Shown in pieces: positions 31,949-40,679 of a stretch of 64,000 nt of DNA. Below the pieces are notes generated by a model that did not search any database, was not told where the DNA came from, and was given only the letters and a program-made list of their open reading frames with translations. The position numbers were made by a program, and so were the translations under genes. This stretch comes from Thermoleophilaceae bacterium (GTDB lineage Bacteria > Actinomycetota > Thermoleophilia > Solirubrobacterales > Thermoleophilaceae): NCBI GenBank assembly GCA_030447725.1, contig JAUJOQ010000001.1, positions 659,974 through 723,973 on the forward strand. Reading direction: 5' to 3'. The first letter of the stretch is position 1. The number at the start of each line of letters is the position of its first letter.

Positions 31949-32899
31949 ATGACGGCAGCTTCCCCCACCACCGCGCGCCCGGCCCCGGCCCTGAAGCGGC
32001 GCCGGAGCACGCGGTCGGCGGGGGAGACCGCCATCAAGATCCTGCTTGCCACCGCGGCGGTGGTCTCGGTGGTCACCACCACCGGGATCGTGATCGCGCT
32101 GCTGCGCGACACGATCAAGTTCTTCGGTGAGGTGGGCATCGGCGAGTACCTCTTCGGCACCGAGTGGGCGCCGCTGGCGGGCGGCGGCCAGCAGTCCTTC
32201 GGTGTGGTGCCGCTGGTGTACGACACGCTGTATCTGACCGCCGTGGGCCTGCTGCTGGCGGTGCCGCTGGGGCTGGGATCGGCGATCTACCTGTCCGAGT
32301 ACGCCTCCGCCCGCGCCCGCCGGCTGCTGAAGCCGGCGGTCGAGGTGCTGGCCGGCATCCCTACGATCGTCTTCGGGTTCTTCGCGCTCACGTTCGTGGG
32401 CCCAGAGCTGCTCAAGGGCGTGCTGAAGGTCGATGTCGGAACCTTCAGCGCCCTCTCCGCCGGGCTCGTGCTCGGCATCCTCGTGCTACCGACCATCGCC
32501 ACCGTGGCCGATGACGCGCTATCGGCGGTGCCTGTGTCCCTTCGCGAGGGCGCGTTCGGGCTGGGGGCGTCACGGATGCAGGTGTCGTTGCGCGTGGTCT
32601 TCCCTGCCGCGCTGTCGGGAATCGTCGCGGCGCTCGTGCTCGGAGCCTCGCGGGCAATCGGCGAGACCGTGATCATCCTCGTAGCCGGCGGCGCCGTGGC
32701 CAACCTCACGGGCGATCCGCGCGAGCCGATGCAGAGCATGGCCGCCTTCATCGCCCAGACGGCACAGGCCGACATCTCGACCCAGGGCACGGAGTACCTC
32801 ACGATCTTCGCGGTCGGCACCACTCTGTTCGTGATCACGCTGCTGCTGAACCTGATCTCGATCCGGTTCGTGCGCAAGTACCGGCAGGTGTACGAGTGA
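31949..32899 (+). CDS. pstC: Phosphate ABC transporter permease PstC
   Basis: 316 aa with about six membrane segments after a basic N-terminus (ALKRRRSTRSAGE). Typical PstC features: EYLFGTEWAPLAGGG, YLSEYASARARRLLKPAVEV, LAGIPTIVFGFFAL and the EAA-like loop SLREGAFGLGASRMQVSLRV. It forms the channel with PstA. It starts 24 nt after pstS and overlaps pstA by 4 nt (GTGA). Confidence 0.95.
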   Translation: MTAASPTTARPAPALKRRRSTRSAGETAIKILLATAAVVSVVTTTGIVIALLRDTIKFFGEVGIGEYLFGTEWAPLAGGGQQSFGVVPLVYDTLYLTAVGLLLAVPLGLGSAIYLSEYASARARRLLKPAVEVLAGIPTIVFGFFALTFVGPELLKGVLKVDVGTFSALSAGLVLGILVLPTIATVADDALSAVPVSLREGAFGLGASRMQVSLRVVFPAALSGIVAALVLGASRAIGETVIILVAGGAVANLTGDPREPMQSMAAFIAQTAQADISTQGTEYLTIFAVGTTLFVITLLLNLISIRFVRKYRQVYE

Positions 32900-33801
32900 G
32901 CGTCGCCGAGGCGCGGATCACCCGCCTCGCAGTCGAGCGCTCTACGCGCGGCGAGCAGATCCGGGAGCTGGCCTTCCGAGCAGCGCTGCTGTTCAGCCTG
33001 GGCTTCGGCTTCCTCGCTCTCGCGGTGCTGCTGATCGACGTGCTCCTCGACGGGGCGTCCTTGATCTCCTACGACTTCCTGACCAAGTTCCCCTCGCAGA
33101 TCTTTCCCGAGCGGTCCGGAATCTCCTCGGCGCTCCAGGGAACCCTCTACCTGATGGTCCTCACCGCCGTGTTCATCGTGCCGGTGGGACTGGCCACGGC
33201 GGTCTACCTCGAGGAGTACGCCGACCGAGACCGGTGGTGGAACCGTCTGATCGAGGTGAACATCCAGAACCTCGCGGCGGTGCCGTCGATTGTCTACGGC
33301 ATCCTCGGCCTGACGTTCATCGTACGCGGGGCGCTGGACCTCGGCGCGGTCCTGCTCGCGGGTTCCCTGACACTTGGGCTGCTCGTCCTGCCGGTGGTGA
33401 TAGTGGTCGCCCGCGAGGCGATCCGCGCCGTTCCGTCCTCGATCCGCGAGGGCTCGCTGGCTCTGGGCGCCACCCATTGGCAGACGATATGGAAGCAGAC
33501 GTTGCCTGGCGCCCTGCCGGGCATCGCGACCGGTGTGATCCTCGCTCTCTCTCGTGCGATCGGCGAGACGGCCCCCTTGATCCTCGTAGGGGCGATCGCC
33601 TTCGTCCCGTTCAACCCGGACCCAAACCCCGCCGAGGGGCAGTACTCGGCGATCCCGATCACCATCCTGAGCTCGGTCAGCAACCCCGACAGCGACGTTC
33701 AGGCCCTGGCGTCAGGGGCGATCATCGTCCTGATGGCGATCCTGCTCGTCATGAACGGCGGCGCTGTATACCTACGCAATCGTTATGAACAGAAGTGGTA
33801 G
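32896..33801 (+). CDS. pstA: Phosphate ABC transporter permease PstA
   Basis: 301 aa from GTG 32896. Membrane segments include LLFSLGFGFLALAVLLIDVL. Diagnostic PstA elements: AVYLEEYADRDRWWNRLIEV, NIQNLAAVPSIVYGILGL and the loop SIREGSLALGATHWQTIWK with ALSRAIGETAPLILVGA. It ends directly before the pstB start (stop 33799-33801, GTG 33802). Confidence 0.95.
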   Translation: MSVAEARITRLAVERSTRGEQIRELAFRAALLFSLGFGFLALAVLLIDVLLDGASLISYDFLTKFPSQIFPERSGISSALQGTLYLMVLTAVFIVPVGLATAVYLEEYADRDRWWNRLIEVNIQNLAAVPSIVYGILGLTFIVRGALDLGAVLLAGSLTLGLLVLPVVIVVAREAIRAVPSSIREGSLALGATHWQTIWKQTLPGALPGIATGVILALSRAIGETAPLILVGAIAFVPFNPDPNPAEGQYSAIPITILSSVSNPDSDVQALASGAIIVLMAILLVMNGGAVYLRNRYEQKW

Positions 33802-34734
33802 GTGACTAGAGTGGCCGGACGAGTGGCCCAAGAGCCTGACAACCGAGAGGCCGCCGAGCAGGCGACGAGTTCCCTGGGTGCGCCCGCGAGCACCGTGGAC
33901 GGGCAGGTTCAGGCGCGGAAGCTCGAAGCAAGTGGCCAGAAGCCCGCGGATGGGCGCGAAGCGATCTTCGATCTCGAAGACGTCGGCGTCTCCTACGGCG
34001 GCGTGCCCGCCGTGCGGGAAGTCGACTTCCCGATCTACGAGCACGAGATCACGGCCCTGATCGGTCCCTCGGGCTGCGGCAAGAGCACGTTGATCCGCTG
34101 CCTGAACAGGATGAACGACCTGATTCCCGCCGCGGCGGTGACCGGCAAGGTGAACTACCACGGCCAGGATCTATACGGCGACGAAGTCGACCCCGTGCAG
34201 GTGCGCAAGCGGATCGGGATGGTCTTCCAGAAGCCCAACCCGTTCCCCAAGTCGATCTACGACAACATCGCGTTCGGCCCCCGCGTGCTCGGCATGACGG
34301 GCGAGATGGACGAGGTCGTGGAGCGCGCCCTGCGCCGCGGCGCCCTCTGGGACGAGGTCAAGGACCGGCTCAAGACGAACGCCTTCGGCATGTCCGGCGG
34401 TCAGCAGCAGCGCCTGTGCATCGCCCGGGCGCTGGCCACCGACCCGGACGTCCTGCTCATGGACGAGCCCTGCTCCGCGCTCGACCCGATCTCCACGGGC
34501 CGCATCGAGGACCTGATGCTCGAGCTGCGCGAGGACTACTCGATCGTGATCGTCACCCACAACATGCAGCAGGCCGCGCGGGTGTCGAACATGACCGCGT
34601 TCTTCACCGTCGAGCTCGACGAGGACGAGAAGCACCGCACCGGCCGGGTCGTGGAGTACGACGACACGGAGAAGGTGTTCACCAATCCGGGAGATGAGCG
34701 CACGGAGGCTTACGTGACCGGCAAGGTCGGCTAG
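33802..34734 (+). CDS. pstB: Phosphate ABC transporter ATPase PstB
   Basis: 310 aa from GTG. PstB is usually 250-260 aa, and the extra N-terminal 50-55 residues here are hydrophilic ([20 protein letters not shown]), so translation might start later, although no better site is visible. Walker [13 protein letters not shown], signature [15 protein letters not shown], Walker [17 protein letters not shown] and switch His in [13 protein letters not shown] are intact. It powers phosphate import. Confidence 0.94.
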   Translation: MTRVAGRVAQEPDNREAAEQATSSLGAPASTVDGQVQARKLEASGQKPADGREAIFDLEDVGVSYGGVPAVREVDFPIYEHEITALIGPSGCGKSTLIRCLNRMNDLIPAAAVTGKVNYHGQDLYGDEVDPVQVRKRIGMVFQKPNPFPKSIYDNIAFGPRVLGMTGEMDEVVERALRRGALWDEVKDRLKTNAFGMSGGQQQRLCIARALATDPDVLLMDEPCSALDPISTGRIEDLMLELREDYSIVIVTHNMQQAARVSNMTAFFTVELDEDEKHRTGRVVEYDDTEKVFTNPGDERTEAYVTGKVG

Positions 34735-34740
34735 CCGGCG

Positions 34741-35445
34741 GTGGCTCCCCAGACCTCGAACCGCCAGCACTTTCAGGACGAGCTGGCCAAGCTCGAGGAG
34801 TCGGCGTTGGGTGGCCTGGACATGGTGGCCCAGGCGCTCGACCGCGCGCTGGAGACGGTCCAGCACCGGGACGTCGAGCTGGCGAGCATGGTGATAGCCG
34901 ACGACGACCGCATCGACGGCCGCTACCTCGAAGTGCACCAGGGGATCCTCTCCCTGCTGGCGCTGCAGGCGCCGGTGGCGGGCGACCTGCGGCTCGTCGC
35001 CGCCCTGCTGCACGTGATCAAGCACATCGAGCGCATGGGGGACCAGTGCGTGAACATGGCCAAGCTCGTGCCACTCGCGGGCCACGAGCCGCCGGCCGAC
35101 GTCGAGCTTCTCGACAACCTCGGGCGGATGGGCGAGCAGGCTCGCTCGCTGGTCGTGCAGTGCAAGCAGGCCTTCTCCCGGCGGGACGTCGACCTGGCTC
35201 AGGACCTCGTGCGCCAGGACGACGAGATCGACAAGCTCAACCGCGCCTGCTTCCGCCGCGCGCTCGAGATCGGCGACGACCCCGACCCGCGCGAGTGGGC
35301 GATGCACATGATGCTGATCGCCCGCTGCCTGGAGCGGATCGGCGACAACGCCGTCGACATCGGCGAGCAGTGCGCCTTCGTGGTAACCGGCCTCTTCCGG
35401 GAGTTCGAGGACGCGTCGCACCCCGAGCTCGCTCCCGGGCGCTGA
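34741..35445 (+). CDS. phoU: Phosphate signalling protein PhoU
   Basis: 234 aa from GTG, 6 nt after pstB. Two PhoU three-helix repeats: FQDELAKLEESALGGLDMVA with DDDRIDGRYLEVHQGILSLL, and ALQAPVAGDLRLVAALLHVI with ERMGDQCVNMAKLV; the second repeat has RQDDEIDKLNRACFRR and ERIGDNAVDIGEQ. The metal-binding-type E/D-x-x-x-D motifs are present. It links Pst activity to the sensor kinase in known systems; no PhoR gene is in this window. Confidence 0.93.
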   Translation: MAPQTSNRQHFQDELAKLEESALGGLDMVAQALDRALETVQHRDVELASMVIADDDRIDGRYLEVHQGILSLLALQAPVAGDLRLVAALLHVIKHIERMGDQCVNMAKLVPLAGHEPPADVELLDNLGRMGEQARSLVVQCKQAFSRRDVDLAQDLVRQDDEIDKLNRACFRRALEIGDDPDPREWAMHMMLIARCLERIGDNAVDIGEQCAFVVTGLFREFEDASHPELAPGR

Positions 35446-35446
35446 C

Positions 35447-36067
35447 GTGCCGGTCCTCGGCAGCGCCCCCAACAAGCGCACCTTCTTCTCGCTGCTTCAG
35501 GAGGCGGGCGAGAACGCCGAGAGCGCAACCGGCAAGCTCGACCGGCTCATGCGCACCTGGCCCGACGAGCACGAGCTGCGCGCCGAGGTGAAGGAGCTCG
35601 AAGAGGAAGGCGATCGGATCACCCACGACATCCTCCACCAGCTCCACGCGACCAAGTTCACGCCGCTCGACCGCGAGGACATCCACGCGCTGGCGGTGGC
35701 GCTCGACGACGTGGTCGACTACACCGAGGAGGCGGCCGACGTACTCGGCCTCTACAAGATCGAAGCTCCGATGGAGCAGGCCGTGGAGCTGACAGGAGTG
35801 CTGCGGGACGCCGGACGAGAGCTGGCAACGGCCCTGCACAAGCTCGAGACGACGTCCGAGCTCGGTTCGCACGTGCTCGAGCTCGACCGTCTGGAGGACG
35901 AAGGCGACCGGATAAGCCGCCAGGCGCTAGTTTCGCTGTTCGCAGGCGGCATCGATCCGATGGTGGTGATCCGGTGGAAGGACGTATTCGAAAGGCTCGA
36001 GCAGGGCATCGACGCCTGCGAACGGGTGGCCCATGTGCTCGAGGGGATCGTCGTCAAGCACAGTTGA
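35447..36067 (+). CDS. DUF47 (PhoU-like) phosphate transport accessory protein
   Basis: 206 aa from GTG, 1 nt after phoU. It resembles DUF47 proteins: NKRTFFSLLQEAGENAESAT, LEEEGDRITHDILHQLHATK with FTPLDREDIHALAVALDDVV, and LEDEGDRISRQALVSLF. DUF47 genes usually sit next to a low-affinity Pit phosphate permease; here there is none, and the gene follows phoU directly. It may act as a second PhoU in Pst or polyphosphate control (inference). Confidence 0.88.
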   Translation: MPVLGSAPNKRTFFSLLQEAGENAESATGKLDRLMRTWPDEHELRAEVKELEEEGDRITHDILHQLHATKFTPLDREDIHALAVALDDVVDYTEEAADVLGLYKIEAPMEQAVELTGVLRDAGRELATALHKLETTSELGSHVLELDRLEDEGDRISRQALVSLFAGGIDPMVVIRWKDVFERLEQGIDACERVAHVLEGIVVKHS

Positions 36068-36090
36068 GCACGCGCCTTCCCGCGCCCCCG

Positions 36091-36975
36091 ATGATCTACG
36101 GCTGCATCGACATCGGCAGCAACACGACCCGGCTGCTCGTGGCCACGGAGCAGCCGCTACGAGAGCTCGCCGCCCAGCGCTCCTTCACCCGCATCGGCCG
36201 CAGCCTGGGTGAGGACGGTCAGATCCCGGAGGAGAAGATCGCCGAGACCGCGGCGGTGGCCGGCGCCCAGGCGCGCCTGGCCCGCGAGATGGGCGCCGGC
36301 ACGGTGGCCGCGGTGGCCACGGCGGCGGTGCGCGACGCCGTCAACCGCGATGAGATGGTGGCGGCGGTCGAGGAGGCCGCGGACCTGGAGCTGAAGGTGC
36401 TCGACAGCAACGAGGAGGCACGGCTGTCGTTCGTGGGCGCCACCCGTACCCTGCCCGAGCCCGCCCAGGGCACGATCGCGGTGATCGAGGTGGGCGGCGG
36501 CTCCACCGAGATCGCGGTGGGAGCGCCCGATGGCACGGTCGAGTGGTCGCAGTCGCTGCGTGTGGGCTCCGGAGTGCTCACCGACGCCTACCTTCGCTCG
36601 GATCCGCCGGCCCTCGCGGACCTCGACGCCGCACGTGAGCGCGTGGGCGACGCGTTCGCCGCCCTCACACCGCCGGTGGCGGGCGTGGCGGTGGCGGTCG
36701 GGGGAACGGCAACCTCTCTCCACCGCCTGGTGGGCGGCGAGCTCTGCGAGCGAACGCTGGCTGAGGGCATAGCGGTGCTGTCGGGGAGCCGGATCGACGA
36801 GGTGGCCCGGCGCTTCGAGCTCGATCCCGAGCGGGTATGCCTGCTGCCTGCCGGGATCATCGTGCTGGCGGCGGCGTGCCGCTGCCTGCGCCTGCCGCTG
36901 CAGATTGCGCGAGGCGGCCTGCGCGAAGGCGTGATTCTCGAGCTGATCGACGCCTCGCGCTCGGAGGGAGATTGA
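36091..36975 (+). CDS. ppx: Ppx/GppA exopolyphosphatase-like protein
   Basis: 294 aa from ATG 36091; a TTG at 36064 overlapping the previous stop would add 9. The ASKHA phosphatase motifs are intact: YGCIDIGSNTTRLLV, IAVIEVGGGSTEIAVG and VAVGGTATSLHRLV. The short length is like actinobacterial Ppx1-type enzymes rather than the 500-aa Escherichia coli Ppx. It hydrolyses polyphosphate ends or pppGpp. It lies in a polyphosphate cluster with CHAD and ppk genes. Confidence 0.9.
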   Translation: MIYGCIDIGSNTTRLLVATEQPLRELAAQRSFTRIGRSLGEDGQIPEEKIAETAAVAGAQARLAREMGAGTVAAVATAAVRDAVNRDEMVAAVEEAADLELKVLDSNEEARLSFVGATRTLPEPAQGTIAVIEVGGGSTEIAVGAPDGTVEWSQSLRVGSGVLTDAYLRSDPPALADLDAARERVGDAFAALTPPVAGVAVAVGGTATSLHRLVGGELCERTLAEGIAVLSGSRIDEVARRFELDPERVCLLPAGIIVLAAACRCLRLPLQIARGGLREGVILELIDASRSEGD

Positions 36976-36977
36976 CC

Positions 36978-37481
36978 GTGGCCCAGGCTCGGCCGATCCC
37001 GGAACTCAGTCCGGACATGCGCTTCGCCGACGCAGCGGCGGCCGCCGTGGAGGTACGCGCCGCCGAGGTGTTCGAGCACTCCGCCGGGGTGCTCGACTCA
37101 GACGACATCGAGCGCGTGCACGACATGCGGGTCAGCACCCGCCGCCTGCGGGCTGCGCTGGAAGTGTTCGCGGTCTGCTTCCCTCGCAAGGAGCACAGAC
37201 GGGTGCTTCGCGAGGTCAAGGCGCTCGCCGACGCCCTCGGCGAGCGGCGCGACCCCGATGTGGCCCTCGAGGTCCTGTCCGGTGTGGCCGCCGAGCTGAC
37301 GCGATCGGACCGGCCGGGGATCGAGAGCCTGGCGGCCGAGCTGCACGAGGAGCAGAAGCAGGGCAACGCGCGCCTGGAGCAGGCGCTCTCACGCGCACGG
37401 GAGAGCCAGCTCGAAGGGCGGCTGGCGGCGCTGGCCGAGGCGGCGCGGTCACCCCGCGCGCAAGCCGGCGCCTCACCATGA
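36978..37481 (+). CDS. CHAD-domain protein, first half
   Basis: 167 aa from GTG 36978 (GGAGGGAG 8 nt upstream; a TTG at 36972 is less likely). It has one CHAD repeat: DIERVHDMRVSTRRLRAALE with the conserved His and basic residues that bind polyphosphate, then EHRRVLREVKALADALGERR with DPDVALEVL. A full CHAD domain normally has two such repeats; the second is encoded by the next gene, with a 4-nt overlap (ATGA). The neighbours ppx and ppk support a polyphosphate role. Confidence 0.85.
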   Translation: MAQARPIPELSPDMRFADAAAAAVEVRAAEVFEHSAGVLDSDDIERVHDMRVSTRRLRAALEVFAVCFPRKEHRRVLREVKALADALGERRDPDVALEVLSGVAAELTRSDRPGIESLAAELHEEQKQGNARLEQALSRARESQLEGRLAALAEAARSPRAQAGASP

Positions 37482-38065
37482 AGGCTCGAAAGGTCAAGAA
37501 GCTCGCCCCCGAGGGCGCCCTGGCCGACAACGCGCAGCGGATCGTGGCCGTACGGTTGGAGGAGTTGCGCTCCTTCGCCGGCGCGGCGCACGATCCGGCC
37601 GAGGTCGAGGCTCTGCACGACATGCGGATCGCGGCCAAGCGGCTGCGCTACGTGCTGGAGATCACCGAGCCCGCGCTGGGGCCCTCCGCCCGCCAGGGCG
37701 CCAAGACCGCGAAGAGGCTCCAGGACCTGCTCGGGGAGATCCACGACTGCGACGTGATGCTGCCGCGGGTGCGGGCTCACACCGAGCGGCTGCGGGCCGA
37801 GGACGTCGAGTGGGCACGACACGCTGCCGGCGGCAGGGCGCAAGACTTGACTCCGTCCGTGGCCAGCGGCGCTCCCAACCGCGCCCGCTACCGGGGCCTG
37901 GAGGCGCTCGGCGTCTACCTGAGCGCGCGCCGGTCAGTGCTGTTCGACCGCTTCCTGCGCGAGTGGGAGGCGCTCGAGTCGGGTGGGTTCGCCGCCCGGC
38001 TGACGGACGGACTCAACCCTGTCCGGCCAGAGCCCGCAGCTCCTGCAGGCGGAGAAGGACCTTGA
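37478..38065 (+). CDS. CHAD-domain protein, second half
   Basis: 195 aa from ATG 37478, overlapping the first CHAD gene. It starts basic (MKARKVKKLAPEGALADNAQ), then VEALHDMRIAAKRLRYVLEI and KRLQDLLGEIHDCDVMLPRV, the second CHAD repeat with HDMR and HDCD. The two polypeptides probably assemble into one polyphosphate-binding CHAD unit. Its 3' end overlaps the convergent sixA by 53 nt. Confidence 0.85.
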   Translation: MKARKVKKLAPEGALADNAQRIVAVRLEELRSFAGAAHDPAEVEALHDMRIAAKRLRYVLEITEPALGPSARQGAKTAKRLQDLLGEIHDCDVMLPRVRAHTERLRAEDVEWARHAAGGRAQDLTPSVASGAPNRARYRGLEALGVYLSARRSVLFDRFLREWEALESGGFAARLTDGLNPVRPEPAAPAGGEGP

Positions 38066-38450
38066 GCTCGCCCCGGTCGACGCCGACGACGGCTCCCTTG
38101 GGCAGCCGCACCTGGGCGCCGGTCATGCGGTGCACCGCCATGGAGAGGTCCGGATCGTGGCCCACGAGCAGCGCGTGCTCGCCGACCTCCTCCGCCACCT
38201 CCTCGGGGTCGAACGGACCGCCGGACAGCCGCTCGACCTCGACGAGCTCGTGGCCGAGCGCCTCGCAGATCGGCCGTGCCGTGTCGCGAGCTCGTACCTT
38301 GGGGCTCGACACGCAGCCATCCACCTCGACGCCGAGCACAGCAAGCGCCGAGGCGATCGCGCGAGCGTCGTCGCGGCCCTTCGCGGTCAGCTCACGGGCC
38401 TCGTCCGGCGAGCCGTCCTCGGCCTCCGTATGTCGCACCAGCCAGATCAC
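38013..38450 (-). CDS. sixA: SixA-type phosphohistidine phosphatase
   Basis: 145 aa from GTG 38450. Histidine-phosphatase fold: catalytic RHT in VIWLVRHTEAEDGSPDEARE, then LTAKGRDDARAIASALAVLG, VDGCVSSPKVRARDTA and the second His in LLVGHDPDLSMAV. SixA removes phosphate from His of histidine-containing phosphotransfer proteins. In actinobacteria it commonly sits by ppk and CHAD genes, and a role in polyphosphate or signalling control is possible. It is divergent from ppk across 63 nt. Confidence 0.88.
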   Translation of the reverse strand: MIWLVRHTEAEDGSPDEARELTAKGRDDARAIASALAVLGVEVDGCVSSPKVRARDTARPICEALGHELVEVERLSGGPFDPEEVAEEVGEHALLVGHDPDLSMAVHRMTGAQVRLPKGAVVGVDRGELKVLLRLQELRALAGQG

Positions 38451-38513
38451 GCGCGCGCAACATACCGATCGCCCTAACCTGGATGTCACAACCGTGTGGA
38501 GGATGTAAAAACG

Positions 38514-40661
38514 ATGGAGCCGCCGACAACGGACATGCTCACCGACCGTCCGGCCGACCCTTCCCAGGACTCCGTGCCCGACCTCGCGTCGAGCGAGCTC
38601 TACACCAACCGGGAGCTCTCGTGGCTCGCCTTCAACGAGCGCGTGCTCGAGCTCGCCGAGGACGAGCGCACCCCGCTGCTCGAGCGGGCCAAGTTCCTCG
38701 CGATCTACACCACCAACCTGGACGAGTTCATGATGGTCCGAGTCGCCGGCCTCCACGATCAGGTGGATGCCGGCATCGACGCGCGCAAGGCCGACGGCCT
38801 GTCCCCGGTGCAGACGATCGAGCGCATCGCCGCGGGCACTCGCGAACTGGGGCGCCGTCAGAGCCGTCAGTGGGAGGACGAGATCTGCCCGGCGCTGACC
38901 GAGCACGGAATCCGGGTCACCGAATGTGGCCAGTGCAGCGAGGAGCAGCTGGGCGAGATCGACCGCATCTTCAACGAGCAGGTCTTTCCGGTCCTCACCC
39001 CGCTCGCCGTCGGCCCGGGGCGGCCGTTTCCCTACATCTCCAACCTGTCGCTGAGCCTGGCGGTGTGGGTGCGCGACCCGGTGAAGGACACGGAGCTGTT
39101 CGCCCGGGTCAAGGTGCCGCGCGAGGTGCTCCCGCGCTTCATCGAGATCGGCGAGGGCACCTACGTGCCGCTCGAAGCGGTGATAGCGCGCAACCTGGGC
39201 GCGCTCTTCCCGGGCATGGAGGTTCAGCGCCACGCAGCGTTTCGAGTCACCCGCGACGCCGACTTCGAGGTCTCCGACGAGGCCGACGACCTCCTCCGCG
39301 CCGTCGAGCAGGAGCTGCGCCAGCGCCGCTTCGGCGAGGTGGTGCGCCTGGAGGTGGGCTCGGAGATGGACGCCGACCTGCGCTCCTTCCTCATCGATCA
39401 GCTGCGGGTGGAGGAGAACGAGGTGGAGGACGTCGACGGCCTGCTCGACCTCTCCGACCTCTGGGAGATCTACGGGCTCGAGGGCTTTGGGGCACTGCGC
39501 GAGAAGTCGTGGAAGCCGGTGTCCGTCGGCCCGTTCTCCGCCGATGACGGCAAGCCGGACGTGCTGGCGGCCATGAGGGCGGGCGACCTGCTGGTGCACC
39601 ATCCCTACGACTCGTTCGCTTCGAGCGTCGAACGGCTGGTCGAGCAGTCCGTGAACGACCCGGACGTGCTCGCGATCAAGATGACCGTGTACCGGACGTC
39701 CGACGACTCCGAGCTGGTGCCGCTGCTGATCAAGGCCGCAGAGCGCGGCAAGCAGGCGGTGTGCCTGGTGGAGCTGAAGGCGCGCTTCGACGAGCTGCGC
39801 AACATCAACTGGGCGCGCGCGCTCGAGGAGGCCGGCGCCCACGTGGTCCACGGGCTGCCGGGGCTCAAGACGCACGCCAAGGCGCTGCTGGTGGTGCGCC
39901 GGGAGGGCAAGGGAGTGCGCCACTACGTGCACGTCGGCACCGGGAACTACCATGCCAAGACCGCTCGCCTGTACGAGGACTTCGGCCTGTTCACCACCAA
40001 CCGCGAGGTCGCCGCCGACGTGGCGGCGCTGTTCAACGCCCTGACGGGCGCTTCGCGAACGCCGGGCTACCGCAAGGCGCTGGTGGCGCCCGAGTGGATG
40101 CGCGACGGGTTGCTGCGCGAGATCGAGGAGACCGTCCAGGCCCACCGCGACGGCAGGCAGGCGCGGATCGTGATGAAGATGAACTCGCTGGTGGACAAGC
40201 GCTGCATCCACGCGCTCTACGAGGCGTCCCGGGCCGGGGTGCCCGTGGACCTGAACATCCGCGGGATCTCGTGCCTGCGAGCGGGGGTCCCCGGCGTGAG
40301 CGACAACATCCGGGTGGTCTCGGTCGTCGGGCGCTTTCTCGAGCACTCCCGTGCGTACGGATTTCTGCGCGGGGACGAGCAGCGCTGGTTCATCGGATCG
40401 GCCGACCTGATGCCGCGCAACCTCGACACCCGCATGGAGCTGCTGATCCCGGTGGAGGACCCCGTGGCCCGGGCCGAGATCGAGGACACGGTCGAACGCT
40501 GCCTGGCCGACGACGCCTTCGCCTGGGACCTGCTGCCAGACGGGTCGTGGGAGCGCCGAACGGGGGCGTCGCGCAGCGTGCACCGGGAGCTGATGGAGCG
40601 GGTCTCCGACCGCGCGGCGCGCGACCGGGCTATGGCCGAGACGTCGGCCGGCGAGCGCTGA
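38514..40661 (+). CDS. ppk: Polyphosphate kinase 1
   Basis: 715 aa from ATG 38514 (GTGTGGAGG about 10 nt upstream; GTG 38496 overlaps that site). It reversibly makes polyphosphate from ATP. Domain order: N domain (SELYTNRELSWLAFNERVLE), head domain (PVLTPLAVGPGRPFPYISNL), and C1/C2 domains with the autophosphorylated His region THAKALLVVRREGK followed by YVHVGTGNYHAKTARLYEDF, and RNLDTRMELLIPV near the end. The length is normal for the family. It closes the phosphate/polyphosphate supercluster. Confidence 0.96.
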   Translation: MEPPTTDMLTDRPADPSQDSVPDLASSELYTNRELSWLAFNERVLELAEDERTPLLERAKFLAIYTTNLDEFMMVRVAGLHDQVDAGIDARKADGLSPVQTIERIAAGTRELGRRQSRQWEDEICPALTEHGIRVTECGQCSEEQLGEIDRIFNEQVFPVLTPLAVGPGRPFPYISNLSLSLAVWVRDPVKDTELFARVKVPREVLPRFIEIGEGTYVPLEAVIARNLGALFPGMEVQRHAAFRVTRDADFEVSDEADDLLRAVEQELRQRRFGEVVRLEVGSEMDADLRSFLIDQLRVEENEVEDVDGLLDLSDLWEIYGLEGFGALREKSWKPVSVGPFSADDGKPDVLAAMRAGDLLVHHPYDSFASSVERLVEQSVNDPDVLAIKMTVYRTSDDSELVPLLIKAAERGKQAVCLVELKARFDELRNINWARALEEAGAHVVHGLPGLKTHAKALLVVRREGKGVRHYVHVGTGNYHAKTARLYEDFGLFTTNREVAADVAALFNALTGASRTPGYRKALVAPEWMRDGLLREIEETVQAHRDGRQARIVMKMNSLVDKRCIHALYEASRAGVPVDLNIRGISCLRAGVPGVSDNIRVVSVVGRFLEHSRAYGFLRGDEQRWFIGSADLMPRNLDTRMELLIPVEDPVARAEIEDTVERCLADDAFAWDLLPDGSWERRTGASRSVHRELMERVSDRAARDRAMAETSAGER

Positions 40662-40679
40662 AGCTGCCGGGGCGGCCGG

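Noticed and set aside
38451..38513. PHO box before ppk (GTCACAA)
   Set aside because: Only one 7-mer, with no second unit at 11 nt; not enough to call.
38013..40583. Minus-strand open frame of 856 codons across ppk
   Set aside because: Only its C-terminal 145 codons (sixA) are coding; the rest is antisense to ppk with low-complexity composition.
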